Assembly: GCA_946998205.1 (NCBI GenBank)
Contig: CAMPYJ010000031.1
Location: 1-30,322, forward strand
Source of the DNA: an uncultured Prevotella sp.
GTDB taxonomy: Bacteria > Bacteroidota > Bacteroidia > Bacteroidales > Bacteroidaceae
Direction of reading: 5' to 3'
Length of the DNA: 30,322 nt
A model generated the notes under the pieces. That model was not told the DNA's origin. It saw nothing but the letters and a program-made list of their open reading frames with translations, and ran no database searches. This document shows positions 8,452-16,877 of the stretch, in pieces (the stretch's first letter is position 1; every line of letters starts with the position of its first letter). The translations under genes were made by a program, and so were the position numbers.

Positions 8452-11439
8452 TTAAAACTCAGCTCTAAGGCCAACGACAAACGACCGGCACATAGGGTAG
8501 GAACCCCAGTCCATGCCTTGTACCGCACCGCTGTTTCCATATTGGTTCGTTTCAGGATCCATACCCGAATAACGGGTAATCGTTATAAGGTTAGTGGCCG
8601 AGACGTAAGGTTGCAGTCTCGTGATACCCATGTGCCGGATAAGGCTTTTCGGAAGTTCGTAAGCTAAAGAAATGTCTCTCAATCGCACATAGCTTCCGTC
8701 CTCAACGAAGTAAGTGGAGTTCTTGATGTTCCATTTGGCGCGTGGCACATCCGTTGTCTGGCCGGGTTTTCGCCAACGGCGCAGTACTTTCGTACTTTGG
8801 TTTTTAGCATCGTACATGCCTTCGGTCTCCATTCGTGCCACGTTGTATACGTCGTTGCCAACACTACCTTGAAGCAAAATGCTTAGGCTAAACCCCTTCC
8901 ATTGGAAAGAGTTGGTCAACCCAAATATAAAGTCGGGATTAGGGTCTCCGATATACGTTCGGTCTGAAGAGTTGATTTTTCCGTCCTTGTTCACATCCTC
9001 GTATATCATGTCGCCAGTCTCTTTGTCAACCCCTTTGGCGATATAGCCATAAAAAGAGCCGAGAGGTCGTCCGGGCGTGTTCCGCACTACATAGTCATCT
9101 ACATGCTCTATGGTTTTAGCCGTATTATATACTTGTGTAAGTTTAAGACTTTCCAGCTCGTTTCGGTTAAAGGAGATGTTGAAATCCGTATCCCATTTGA
9201 ACTCACCTACGAAATTCTTGGAATTAACGCTGAGCTCAAGTCCCTTGTTCACCATCGTACCTCCGTTATAGATAAGCTCGGATACCGGTGCGCTACCCGC
9301 TGGCAATGCGATACGCATGAGCATGTCGGTGGTTTTCTTATAATAATAGTCGGCATAAACGGTGAGCCGGTTTTTAAGAACGGTTAGGTCAAAGCCTACG
9401 TTGGTCTGCGTGGTAGCCTCCCATGTCAACTCGGGTGATGACAGTGACCGTTGCACCACCACGGGCACGGCGTTCACGTTCTCGGTTTTCGTCCAATCTA
9501 ACCGACTGAAGCCATAGCGGGCCAAATAGCCATAATCGCCAACGCCACTTTGATTACCCGTCTGTCCCCATCCGCCTCGTATTTTAAAGTCGTCTATCCA
9601 ACTGATTTTCTTCATGAAGTTCTCGTTGGAAAGGCGCCATGCTGCGGAGAAAGAAGGAAAGCATCCCCACCGATGCCCGGGAGCGAGTTTGGAACTTCCG
9701 TCGGCGCGTACGTTGGCTGTGAGCATGTATGTGTCTTCAAAGTTGTATTGCAAACGACCAAAATATGACATGATGGCCCAGTCGGAGGCGTCGCTGCCCG
9801 CCCCATTGATGCCTATGTGGTTGGCGGCATTGAGGGTTTTCACCAAATTGTTGGCGTAGTGGTCGCCTTCAATGTGGTTCTGACTCCATTCGCTTTTTGT
9901 ATAAGATGAGCCCGCCATGACGTCAAACCCATGATTGTTAATGCTTTTTTTAAAGCTCAGCACATTGTCGATTATCCATACGGAGTGTATCGAGCGCGCG
10001 TCATATCCATTACCATGAGTGTCGCGTCCATACTGGGTTTCATGCGGGTCAAGAAAGTTGTAGACGTGACCCTGCGTGCGGTCGAAGGTGACGGACGAGA
10101 CGAAATTAAGCTCGGGCATGAAGTTGATGGTCGCCTTGCCGGTGGCGATGAGGCGGTTTTGATGATTGTTATTGCCCTTCGTGCGGGAGAGGCTCTCTAT
10201 CGGACTGCTGACATTAGCACCAAAAAAGTTATTGTAGAATTGCCCGGGATGTTCCGAATCCCACACGGGTGCATAGGTTGGGGTGTTAATCACGGCTGTA
10301 ATGACGCCACCGCGATTGGCACCTTGACCCGATATGATGTCTGTTCCGCGGGAAATATAATCAGAATAAGCTACATTGGCGTTGACACGCAGCCATGAAC
10401 GTATGTCGTTCTCAATGGATGCGCGGAAATTGTAGCGCTTGAAATCAGACATCTTAAGGATGCCTTTCTCACCGGTGAAGCCTCCCGACAGGTAGTATCG
10501 CAATTTGTCATTGCCGTTGGTGACGCTGAGCTGATAGTCTTGCATGGTTCCGGTTCTATATATCTCATCGGCCCAGTTGGTCTGGTCGGTAAGATTGTCG
10601 GGCAGTTTAACAATGCCTATATCGTCCATCAGGTCTTTGTACTGTCTGGCATTGAGCGGCTTGCGGTTATCGCGCGCTTTGTTGAAGGCGCAATGTGCGT
10701 TCAGGCTCACTTTGGCCATGCCTTTTCGGCCTTGCTTCGTGGTAATGATGATAACGCCGTTAGCTGCGCGCGAGCCATATATGGCGGCCGAGGAGGCATC
10801 CTTGAGTACCTGAATGTTGTCAATGTCAGCTGGCGAAAGGAACTCTATGTCTGTCAGGGGTACACCGTCAACTACATAGAGTGGGCTGTTCGAACCATTG
10901 AGCGAAGTGGTGCCGCGCACTCTTATCGTTGGCGTGGAGCCCGGTTTGCCATTGGCTTGCGATACAAGCAGGCCGGCTGCCTTGCCTTGCATGGCAGTCA
11001 CCGCGGACACGATGGGGCGCGTGTCCAAGTCTTTGGTCGAAACGGTCGAAACGGCCGTGGTGACGTCGCGGCGTTTCACGCTGCCATAGCCGATGGTCAC
11101 CACCTCTGAAAGCATGTTGCTCTCTTCTTGCATGATGATTTGCATGCCGTTCGCTGCCTTGGCGCTGATGGTCTTGAAGCCTACATAGCTGAAGGTTAGC
11201 CTGGAACCTTGGTGAACGTTGATGTTAAAACGGCCGCTGAGGTCTGTGACGGCGGCGTTTTGCGTGCCACTTTCTGTTACCGTCACTCCAATGACAGGCT
11301 CATGTTCCTGGTCAACAACGGTACCGCTGATGCGTGATGTTTGCGCCATACTCACGGTGACGCAAAGAGACGCGAAAAGCACTGACAGCCATCGGTAACG
11401 TCGCGTGGTGATTTTAAATAGTTCCGATAAGTTTTTCAT
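8452..11439 (-). CDS. SusC/RagA-family TonB-linked outer membrane transporter (first)
   Basis: The 995-residue product imports oligosaccharides across the outer membrane using TonB energy. A signal peptide ends at about VSMA-Q33. A carboxypeptidase-regulatory-like beta-sandwich follows at about 35-112 (SRISGTVVDQEHEPVIGV). The plug, at about 115-240, contains the SusC signatures PLYVVDGVPL and LKDASSAAIYGSRAANGVII. The remainder is a 22-strand barrel ending in aromatic Phe (VVGLRAEF), as usual for outer-membrane insertion. It heads the susC-susD-GH30 operon. The 5' region contains a run of nine C and nine A residues on the coding strand, about 40 bases before the ATG, which could make expression variable. 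Length and domain content are normal and no lesion is seen. Confidence 0.96.
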   Translation of the reverse strand: MKNLSELFKITTRRYRWLSVLFASLCVTVSMAQTSRISGTVVDQEHEPVIGVTVTESGTQNAAVTDLSGRFNINVHQGSRLTFSYVGFKTISAKAANGMQIIMQEESNMLSEVVTIGYGSVKRRDVTTAVSTVSTKDLDTRPIVSAVTAMQGKAAGLLVSQANGKPGSTPTIRVRGTTSLNGSNSPLYVVDGVPLTDIEFLSPADIDNIQVLKDASSAAIYGSRAANGVIIITTKQGRKGMAKVSLNAHCAFNKARDNRKPLNARQYKDLMDDIGIVKLPDNLTDQTNWADEIYRTGTMQDYQLSVTNGNDKLRYYLSGGFTGEKGILKMSDFKRYNFRASIENDIRSWLRVNANVAYSDYISRGTDIISGQGANRGGVITAVINTPTYAPVWDSEHPGQFYNNFFGANVSSPIESLSRTKGNNNHQNRLIATGKATINFMPELNFVSSVTFDRTQGHVYNFLDPHETQYGRDTHGNGYDARSIHSVWIIDNVLSFKKSINNHGFDVMAGSSYTKSEWSQNHIEGDHYANNLVKTLNAANHIGINGAGSDASDWAIMSYFGRLQYNFEDTYMLTANVRADGSSKLAPGHRWGCFPSFSAAWRLSNENFMKKISWIDDFKIRGGWGQTGNQSGVGDYGYLARYGFSRLDWTKTENVNAVPVVVQRSLSSPELTWEATTQTNVGFDLTVLKNRLTVYADYYYKKTTDMLMRIALPAGSAPVSELIYNGGTMVNKGLELSVNSKNFVGEFKWDTDFNISFNRNELESLKLTQVYNTAKTIEHVDDYVVRNTPGRPLGSFYGYIAKGVDKETGDMIYEDVNKDGKINSSDRTYIGDPNPDFIFGLTNSFQWKGFSLSILLQGSVGNDVYNVARMETEGMYDAKNQSTKVLRRWRKPGQTTDVPRAKWNIKNSTYFVEDGSYVRLRDISLAYELPKSLIRHMGITRLQPYVSATNLITITRYSGMDPETNQYGNSGAVQGMDWGSYPMCRSFVVGLRAEF

Positions 11440-11477
11440 ATAGATTTAATTTGTTAATGGTTATACCATATTATTTA

Positions 11478-11495
11478 TTTTTTTTTGGGGGGGGG
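11478..11495. repeat. T9G9 homopolymer tract in susC leader
   Basis: Nine T residues (11478-11486) run directly into nine G residues (11487-11495). On the susC coding strand this is C9A9, between the candidate -7 box (11531-11538) and the ATG at 11439. Runs of nine identical G/C bases are prone to slippage during replication, so this is a candidate contingency tract. Confidence 0.85.
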
Positions 11496-11530
11496 CAGCT
11501 GATTCCCCTCACGACTGATTTTAGTCAATG

Positions 11531-11538
11531 CAAATTTA
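11531..11538 (-). promoter_or_regulatory. Candidate -7 element for the susC-susD-GH30 operon
   Basis: On the minus strand the bases read TAAATTTG, an exact match to TAnnTTTG. I find no clear TTTG at the expected -33 spacing, so the site may need an activator. It would give a leader of about 85 bases containing the C9A9 tract. Confidence 0.4.
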
Positions 11539-11845
11539 ATGATAATCTTATCACCTTGTCTCGCATGGTAGATGTTTGGTGGACAAATAGGATGTGATGA
11601 TGTTTGTAAAATGCAGAATGTCAGTAGTATAGCTTATTTTTGCAAAAGTGATGTTGGTGGATGGTCTATGGAAAATCACGCATAAATTTATAGAACTATC
11701 CTGCGTCCGAAGTGAATTTAGAAAAATTTTAATTAACTATTGTTTGTTTTGTCCGTCGATTATATGTAATTTTGCACTGTTCAATCACATCTCTTCGAAT
11801 AAATCAAGCTTTATTCGCAAAGCGGTGATTTTTATGCATAACAAT

Positions 11846-11880
11846 AATGACGCAGTGCGCCCCAAACGCACTGCGTCATT
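11846..11880 (-). terminator. Strong intrinsic terminator after the GH2 gene
   Basis: A perfect 14-bp inverted repeat AATGACGCAGTGCG/CGCACTGCGTCATT surrounds a 7-base loop, with T-rich sequence following on both strands. It lies 65 bases downstream of the GH2 stop codon on the minus strand. It should uncouple the GH2 gene from the susC operon. Confidence 0.85.
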
Positions 11881-11944
11881 TTTAGATATAGGAGTAAGAG
11901 GGGTGAAATAGGACCCCCCTTCCTTAACAATCTCTTTGTTTCAT

Positions 11945-14332
11945 TTATAGTGTGTGCTGTGCGCTGATTCCTAATTGAGGGGCTTTGACGGTTAAATGCA
12001 CCTGTCCTTTCAGTCCGTTGCTTTGCACTGTTACCACCAATTTGCCGTGGAAAAGGTGCATGTTGGGTAGGTGGAAAGGCTCTAACGACGTGGCGTCGCC
12101 ATTGCAGACGGCCTTGAAGCGGGCAGCACCGGACACTTCGAAGACCAACAGGTCGTTGGCATCGGGACAGAGGTTGCCGTCTTTGTCTACCATACTGATG
12201 GTGTAATACAGCAAGTCTTTGCCGTCGTTTGCGAGCTGTTGCTTGTCTACTTCTATCTTGAGTGCATGAGGCGCACCGGCTGTGTGAATGGTTTGCTGAG
12301 CTGCCTCCTTGCCCTTTTCGTCGTAAGCCACCACCTTCAGTTCGCCCGGCTCATACACAACGTTGTTCCAGCGCAAGCGGTAGCGGTCCAGTTTGGATGC
12401 CTTGTTCTTCTTGATGCGTCCTTGACTCTTGCCATTGACAAAGAGTTCAGCCTCGGGATAACTCGTATAACAGTACACGGGCGTTATCTTTCCCTCTCGT
12501 CCGGGCCATGTCCAATGCGGCAGGAGGTGCAGGGTAGGCGAGGAAGTGTTCCACACCGAGCGATACAGGTAATAGCGGTCTTTGGGCAAGCCTGCCAAGT
12601 CGACCGGTGCAAAGTAGCTGCTTCGAGAGGGCCAATAGCTGTAATAAGGAGTGGGTTCGCCGATGTAATCGATGCCCGTCCACACAAATTGGCCAATCGT
12701 GTAAGGCAGGTCGTCTTGTTTGGCAAAGTCTTCATCGGGGAAACTGCCCCAGCTCACCTTCTCCACATCGTACGATGAGCATTGTCCGTCGGCGTAGGTG
12801 GCCATGTTCTTCTCTTCTACGGGGAATTTGTATACCCCTCTCGAGCTTACCGCTGACGATGTTTCCGAACCTAACAGGAACCCTTGCTGTAACTTGTGGA
12901 TGAGTTTTTCGTAAAGGGGCAGATGGTAATTAAACCCCGGCACGTCTGTGACGGCATAGAAACCGCTTTGGATGCTTCCGCTTGGACTGTTCACACCGCA
13001 AGTGACGGTGCGCGTGGAGTCGAGGCTGTGACAAAGCGCCACCATGGCTTTGGCGCGCTCCGTGCCCTGCCGGTTGTCTTGCTCGGGTATCTCGTTGCCG
13101 ATGCTCCACATCACGATGCAGGGGTGGTTGCGATGTCCGAGGATAAGGTTGGTAAGGTCTTTGCGCCACCATTCGTCGTAAAACCTGTTGTAGCCGTTTT
13201 TCACCTTCGGCTCTTTCCAGGCATCAAAGCTCTCTGCCATGACCATCATCCCCATGGAGTCGCACACCTGCATTTGCATTTGCGAAGGCATGTTGTGTGA
13301 GGTACGGATGGCGTCTACACCCATGTCTTTCATGATGCGTATCTGCCTGATCATGGCTGCCTTGTTGGCGGCGGCGCCAAGCGGTCCCAAATCGTGGTGC
13401 AGGCATACGCCTTTGAGCTTTCGCGTGATGCCGTTGAGCTGAAAACCGTGTTCTTTCGTAATGGCTATGGTGCGGATTCCCACTCGTTGAGTGGTGGCGT
13501 CCAGGGGTTTGCCGCCTCGTTTCACGCTGATTTGTAACGTGTAGAGATAGGGATGTTCGGGACTCCAGAGTTGCGGATTCTTGATGTTCAGCATCGTCGC
13601 CACATCCCCTTTTGCATCGTTTTCCACAGTGTTCTGTGCAACCGTCCTACCGTCTTTGTCTCTTAGGATAATGTGCGTCTTGAGCTTGTCGTTTTCTTTG
13701 AGTCCTTTGGTTTGTGCATTCACGGCAATCTCCGCTCCCTGTTGCGAAACGGAGAGGGTGCGGAAATACGTTTGCCAAGGGTCTATATGGGTTTTATTGG
13801 TCGTAATCAGCGTTACGGGGCGATATAGTCCAGCTCCCGGATACCATCTGCTGCTCTCCTCCAGGTTGTGCAGCTTGACCAGTATCTCATTGTCCCCCTG
13901 TTTTAAGTAGGGCGTTATATCAATGCGAAAAGCGTTGTATCCATACGCCCACCGACCCGCTTCCGTGCCATTGACATAGACGACAGGCTCGCTCATGGCA
14001 CCATCGAAATAAAGTTCTGTGCGTGCATCGAGGTCGCGTATGTTGATGGTGGTGCGATATTCGCCACGTCCCAACCAAGGCAGTCCGCCCGAACGTCCCG
14101 TGTGCCATATAGGAGTGTGTTGCCCGTCTTGCGCGATACCCAGGAATTGCCGGTCCAACTGCTCGTCAAACGGTCCTTTGATGGCCCAGTCGTGTGGCAC
14201 CGTCACCGATTGCCACGCATCGCCATTGCGGGAGAATTGCCATGAGGAAAGTTCTTTTTCCACTCTATTTTGTGCCATGCAAGCACTACTCAAGGCTAAG
14301 AACGCCAATAAGGTAAAGGTTTTGTTAGTCAT
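11945..14332 (-). CDS. Secreted GH2 family glycosidase (beta-galactosidase type)
   Basis: The 795-residue protein has the GH2 order: sugar-binding jelly roll (about 25-180), immunoglobulin-like domain (about 185-290), TIM barrel (about 295-590) and C-terminal beta-domains. The acid/base Glu414 is in CIVMWSIGNEIPEQ and the predicted nucleophile is Glu490 in FLLGSETSSA. The N-terminus is a signal peptide, MTNKTFTLLAFLALSSACMAQ. A Cys at 18 makes a lipoprotein possible, but the lipobox is poor, so periplasmic signal-peptidase I processing is more likely. Most Bacteroidetes relatives are annotated as beta-galactosidases, yet GH2 also covers glucuronidases and mannosidases, so the substrate is open. 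It lies upstream of the susC operon on the same strand but has its own terminator. It may cooperate with that locus; this is inference. Confidence 0.92.
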   Translation of the reverse strand: MTNKTFTLLAFLALSSACMAQNRVEKELSSWQFSRNGDAWQSVTVPHDWAIKGPFDEQLDRQFLGIAQDGQHTPIWHTGRSGGLPWLGRGEYRTTINIRDLDARTELYFDGAMSEPVVYVNGTEAGRWAYGYNAFRIDITPYLKQGDNEILVKLHNLEESSRWYPGAGLYRPVTLITTNKTHIDPWQTYFRTLSVSQQGAEIAVNAQTKGLKENDKLKTHIILRDKDGRTVAQNTVENDAKGDVATMLNIKNPQLWSPEHPYLYTLQISVKRGGKPLDATTQRVGIRTIAITKEHGFQLNGITRKLKGVCLHHDLGPLGAAANKAAMIRQIRIMKDMGVDAIRTSHNMPSQMQMQVCDSMGMMVMAESFDAWKEPKVKNGYNRFYDEWWRKDLTNLILGHRNHPCIVMWSIGNEIPEQDNRQGTERAKAMVALCHSLDSTRTVTCGVNSPSGSIQSGFYAVTDVPGFNYHLPLYEKLIHKLQQGFLLGSETSSAVSSRGVYKFPVEEKNMATYADGQCSSYDVEKVSWGSFPDEDFAKQDDLPYTIGQFVWTGIDYIGEPTPYYSYWPSRSSYFAPVDLAGLPKDRYYLYRSVWNTSSPTLHLLPHWTWPGREGKITPVYCYTSYPEAELFVNGKSQGRIKKNKASKLDRYRLRWNNVVYEPGELKVVAYDEKGKEAAQQTIHTAGAPHALKIEVDKQQLANDGKDLLYYTISMVDKDGNLCPDANDLLVFEVSGAARFKAVCNGDATSLEPFHLPNMHLFHGKLVVTVQSNGLKGQVHLTVKAPQLGISAQHTL

Positions 14333-14435
14333 GAATAAAAGGTTTGTTAATCGTTATTTTGTTCATCAGCACCCACCTTACTTCTTTCAAAGCAGGGTGA
14401 ATGCCGTAGTAAGTCTTAGCGTAGGGACGAAAATA

Positions 14436-15284
14436 TCATTTCGCTCCCAACTTTTTCATCCATTTTCCACCCCTCATGCAGGCAATGCCAAGAATGATGA
14501 AAGGAATGCTCAGCAGTTGTCCCATGTTGAAAATCATGCCCGATTCGAAGTCTACTTGTATGTCTTTGGTGTATTCTATGAAGAAGCGGAACGTGAAAAT
14601 GAGGGTGAGACACAAGCCGAAATAAAAGCCGGTACCCACCTTTTTGGAGGTTCGCTTGTAGAAATGCAGCATGACGAAGAAGAAGAAAAAGTAGGCAATC
14701 GCCTCGTACAACTGTCCTGGGTGGCGTGGTGTCATGTCTACCCGCTCAAAGATAAAAGCCCAAGGCACATGGGTTGGCGTGCCGATAATCTCGCTGTTCA
14801 TGAGGTTGCCCAAGCGGATAAAGCACGCGGTGATAGGGGTAGCGATGGCAATGTCGTCGAGCACATGCCACAAGTTCATGTGGGTACGCCGATAATACAG
14901 GTAGAGGGCTATCATTAAACCGAGGGTGCCGCCGTGCGAAGCCAATCCCTCGTAGCCCGTAAACTTCCATGAGCCGTCTGCCATTTGGTGGATAGGCAGG
15001 AACATTTCAACGACATGCGTCCACGAAGACAAAAAGTATTCGGGCTGATAGAACAGGCAGTGTCCCAATCGGGCACCGATTAAAATGCCCAAAAAGCAAT
15101 ACATAAACAGCGGGTCGAAATACGCATCCTTCACCTTTTGGTCTTTATACAGCCATTTCACGATGAAGTATGCCAGTGCAAGACCTATCAACCAGCAGGT
15201 TGAATACCAACGAATGGCAAAATTGCCGATGCGGAATATCTCTAAATCAGGATTCCACAGGATATAAAGTAGGTGGTCTGTCAT
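14436..15284 (-). CDS. lgt: Prolipoprotein diacylglyceryl transferase
   Basis: Lgt transfers diacylglycerol from phosphatidylglycerol to the lipobox cysteine of prolipoproteins in the inner membrane, the first step of lipoprotein maturation. The 282-residue product is a multi-pass membrane protein of normal length. The signature histidine motif is at residues 116-122 (SHGGTLG). The conserved arginine-asparagine block is RLGNLMNSE at 157-165, and the early loop carries GARLGHCLFY. It lies between ychF and the GH2 gene on the same strand, 67 and 103 bases away. A hairpin in the ychF-lgt gap suggests separate transcription. It serves the several lipoproteins encoded in this window (GH30, SusD, the 308-residue lipoprotein). 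Confidence 0.97.
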   Translation of the reverse strand: MTDHLLYILWNPDLEIFRIGNFAIRWYSTCWLIGLALAYFIVKWLYKDQKVKDAYFDPLFMYCFLGILIGARLGHCLFYQPEYFLSSWTHVVEMFLPIHQMADGSWKFTGYEGLASHGGTLGLMIALYLYYRRTHMNLWHVLDDIAIATPITACFIRLGNLMNSEIIGTPTHVPWAFIFERVDMTPRHPGQLYEAIAYFFFFFVMLHFYKRTSKKVGTGFYFGLCLTLIFTFRFFIEYTKDIQVDFESGMIFNMGQLLSIPFIILGIACMRGGKWMKKLGAK

Positions 15285-15304
15285 ATTGTTTTGTTATTGG
15301 GCTT

Positions 15305-15342
15305 ATTGGGCTAATTCGCCTAATCAGGCTTATTAGCCCAAT
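15305..15342 (-). terminator. Hairpin between ychF and lgt
   Basis: An 11-bp perfect stem ATTGGGCTAAT/ATTAGCCCAAT (15305-15315 and 15332-15342) with an inner GCC/GGC pair begins 9 bases after the ychF stop on the minus strand. The following T run is weak, so it may be an attenuating hairpin rather than a full terminator. Confidence 0.55.
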
Positions 15343-15351
15343 TGTCGATTG

Positions 15352-16455
15352 TTAAACATTAAATCTAAAGTGCATGATGTCACCGTCTTGCACCACGTAT
15401 TCCTTGCCTTCGACACCTAATTTTCCAGCTTCACGGACGGCACTTTCGCTGCCATATTTGACGTAATCATCGTATTTGATGACCTCTGCCCGGATAAAAC
15501 CTTTCTCGAAATCGGTATGGATGACGCCGGCGCATTGTGGCGCTTTCCAGCCTTTATGGTACGTCCAAGCTTTTACTTCCATTTCGCCAGCCGTGATGAA
15601 GGTTTGCAGGTTGAGCAGCGAATAAGCCTTTTTGATGAGGCGGTTCACGCCACTTTCGGTCAATCCCAACTCTTCTAAAAACATTTGCTTGTCCTCATAG
15701 GTCTCCAAAGACGCAATATCCTCTTCTGTCTTGGCGGCGATCACCATGGCTTCGGCGCCCTCTTCTTGGGCTATTTTCTCTATTTGGGCACTATAAGCGT
15801 TGCCCTCTTTGGCACTTGCCTCGTCCACATTGCATACATACAGTACGGGCTTGGTGGTCAGCAGAAACAGGTTGTGCGCTGCCTCCTCTTCCTCTTTGGT
15901 GTCGAACGACACCGTCCGTGCGTTCTTTCCTTGCTCCAGCACCTCCTTGTAGGCTTCTAATACGGTAACAAGCGTCTTGGCTTCCTTGTTGCCCGAAGCA
16001 GCTATTTTTTGTTGTTTGGATAGTTGTGCCTCGATGGTTTCCAAGTCTTTGAGTTGCAATTCCGTGTCAATCACCTCTTTGTCACTGACGGGATTCACCG
16101 CCATACCGCCCTCTCGTACCACGTTGTCATCGTCGAAACAGCGGATAACGTGTATCAGCGCATCACATTCGCGTATGTTTCCCAAGAATTTGTTGCCCAA
16201 GCCTTCGCCTTTGGACGCTCCCTTTACCAATCCTGCAATATCTACTATCTCGCATGTGGCAGGCACGATGCGTCCCGGATGCACGATCTCCGCCAGTTTG
16301 GTGAGCCGTTCATCGGGTACCGTTATCACGCCCACGTTGGGCTCAATCGTACAAAAAGGAAAATTTGCTGCCTGTGCCTTGGCACTCGACAAGCAGTTGA
16401 ACAGGGTAGACTTGCCCACGTTTGGCAACCCTACAATACCACATTTTAATGACAT
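15352..16455 (-). CDS. ychF: Redox-regulated ATPase / Obg-like GTPase YchF
   Basis: YchF is a conserved cytoplasmic P-loop protein of the Obg group that prefers ATP over GTP and associates with ribosomes. The 367-residue product has G1 GLPNVGKST at 9-17, switch region SKGEGLGN from residue 81, G3 DIAG at 72-75 and, in place of the GTPase NKxD, NVDE at 209-212, the change that explains ATP use. The C-terminal TGS-like domain ends in YVVQDGDIMHFRFNV. Length is normal for the family. A -7 box TAAATTTG lies 33 bases upstream of the start codon. Confidence 0.98.
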   Translation of the reverse strand: MSLKCGIVGLPNVGKSTLFNCLSSAKAQAANFPFCTIEPNVGVITVPDERLTKLAEIVHPGRIVPATCEIVDIAGLVKGASKGEGLGNKFLGNIRECDALIHVIRCFDDDNVVREGGMAVNPVSDKEVIDTELQLKDLETIEAQLSKQQKIAASGNKEAKTLVTVLEAYKEVLEQGKNARTVSFDTKEEEEAAHNLFLLTTKPVLYVCNVDEASAKEGNAYSAQIEKIAQEEGAEAMVIAAKTEEDIASLETYEDKQMFLEELGLTESGVNRLIKKAYSLLNLQTFITAGEMEVKAWTYHKGWKAPQCAGVIHTDFEKGFIRAEVIKYDDYVKYGSESAVREAGKLGVEGKEYVVQDGDIMHFRFNV

Positions 16456-16487
16456 GTCGTTATGATAAACGTTTATATTATAATGTG

Positions 16488-16495
16488 CAAATTTA
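16488..16495 (-). promoter_or_regulatory. -7 promoter element of ychF
   Basis: The minus strand reads TAAATTTG, matching TAnnTTTG exactly, 33 bases before the ychF ATG. The -33 box is not obvious. Confidence 0.5.
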
Positions 16496-16663
16496 CGAAA
16501 AAGATTGGGAAACGAACGAGGAAAAGCGTATAAAAGTGCCGGCTGAAAAGGAATCCATCATGCCGCGACTTGTGTGTTCTGGCTTGAAGATGATATTTTT
16601 TGCCTTCCTTGCCAATATTTGTTCTCATTGTTTTTGTTGTTAGTCAATTTTTTTATAATTTTA

Positions 16664-16856
16664 AGGCGGTTCTATAAATTACCGCCGTAAAGTTTTATGT
16701 ATGTTGGACAGTTTACGTTTTGTCATCTTGCGGTCTCTTTTTGGTTCAATTTGTTTGTTCGTTCAGTCGTATAGCTCGCTATACTCCTTCACTCACAAAC
16801 AAATTGACCACAAAAACGGCCTCGCAATCTGACAAAGCTAATTTATAGAACCGCCC
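16664..16856 (+). mobile_element. Complete MITE-like repeat, 193 bp, with TTTA target duplication
   Basis: Terminal inverted repeats AGGCGGTTCTATAAATTA and TAATTTATAGAACCGCCC bound a non-coding element. It is flanked by TTTA on both sides (16660-16663 and 16857-16860), read as a 4-bp target duplication. The centre is a nested palindrome: CAATTTGTTTGT...ACAAACAAATTG around GTATAGC-tc-GCTATAC. It is nearly identical to 20610-20803. It lies 21 bases upstream of the 308-residue lipoprotein gene. Confidence 0.9.
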
Positions 16857-16877
16857 TTTATTCAAAAATTTCGGAGA

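Larger units (their letters stand above)
11440..11944. other. 505-bp intergenic region: susC leader, homopolymer tract, GH2 terminator
   Basis: This gap separates the GH2 gene from the susC operon, both read leftwards. It holds the T9G9 tract at 11478-11495, a candidate -7 box at 11531-11538 and the GH2 terminator at 11846-11880. The remainder, roughly 11540-11840, is A/T-rich with no convincing gene on either strand. Confidence 0.6.
16456..16877. other. Divergent intergenic region between ychF and lipoprotein gene
   Basis: The gap holds the ychF promoter, about 160 bases with no gene signature, and a complete MITE-like repeat at 16664-16856. The repeat ends 21 bases before the lipoprotein ATG, so it supplies or replaces the upstream promoter region of that gene. 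A short plus-strand open frame at 16422-16643 has no family signature. Confidence 0.6.

Noticed and set aside
10540..11109. 189-codon plus-strand frame opposite susC
   Set aside because: It is opposite the SusC plug domain, whose sequence is strongly conserved, so it is a shadow.
16664..16856. CRISPR array or riboswitch as explanation of the repeats
   Set aside because: Copies are dispersed, not in a tandem repeat-spacer order, and they have inverted ends with target duplications. No cas genes or known aptamer pattern are seen.
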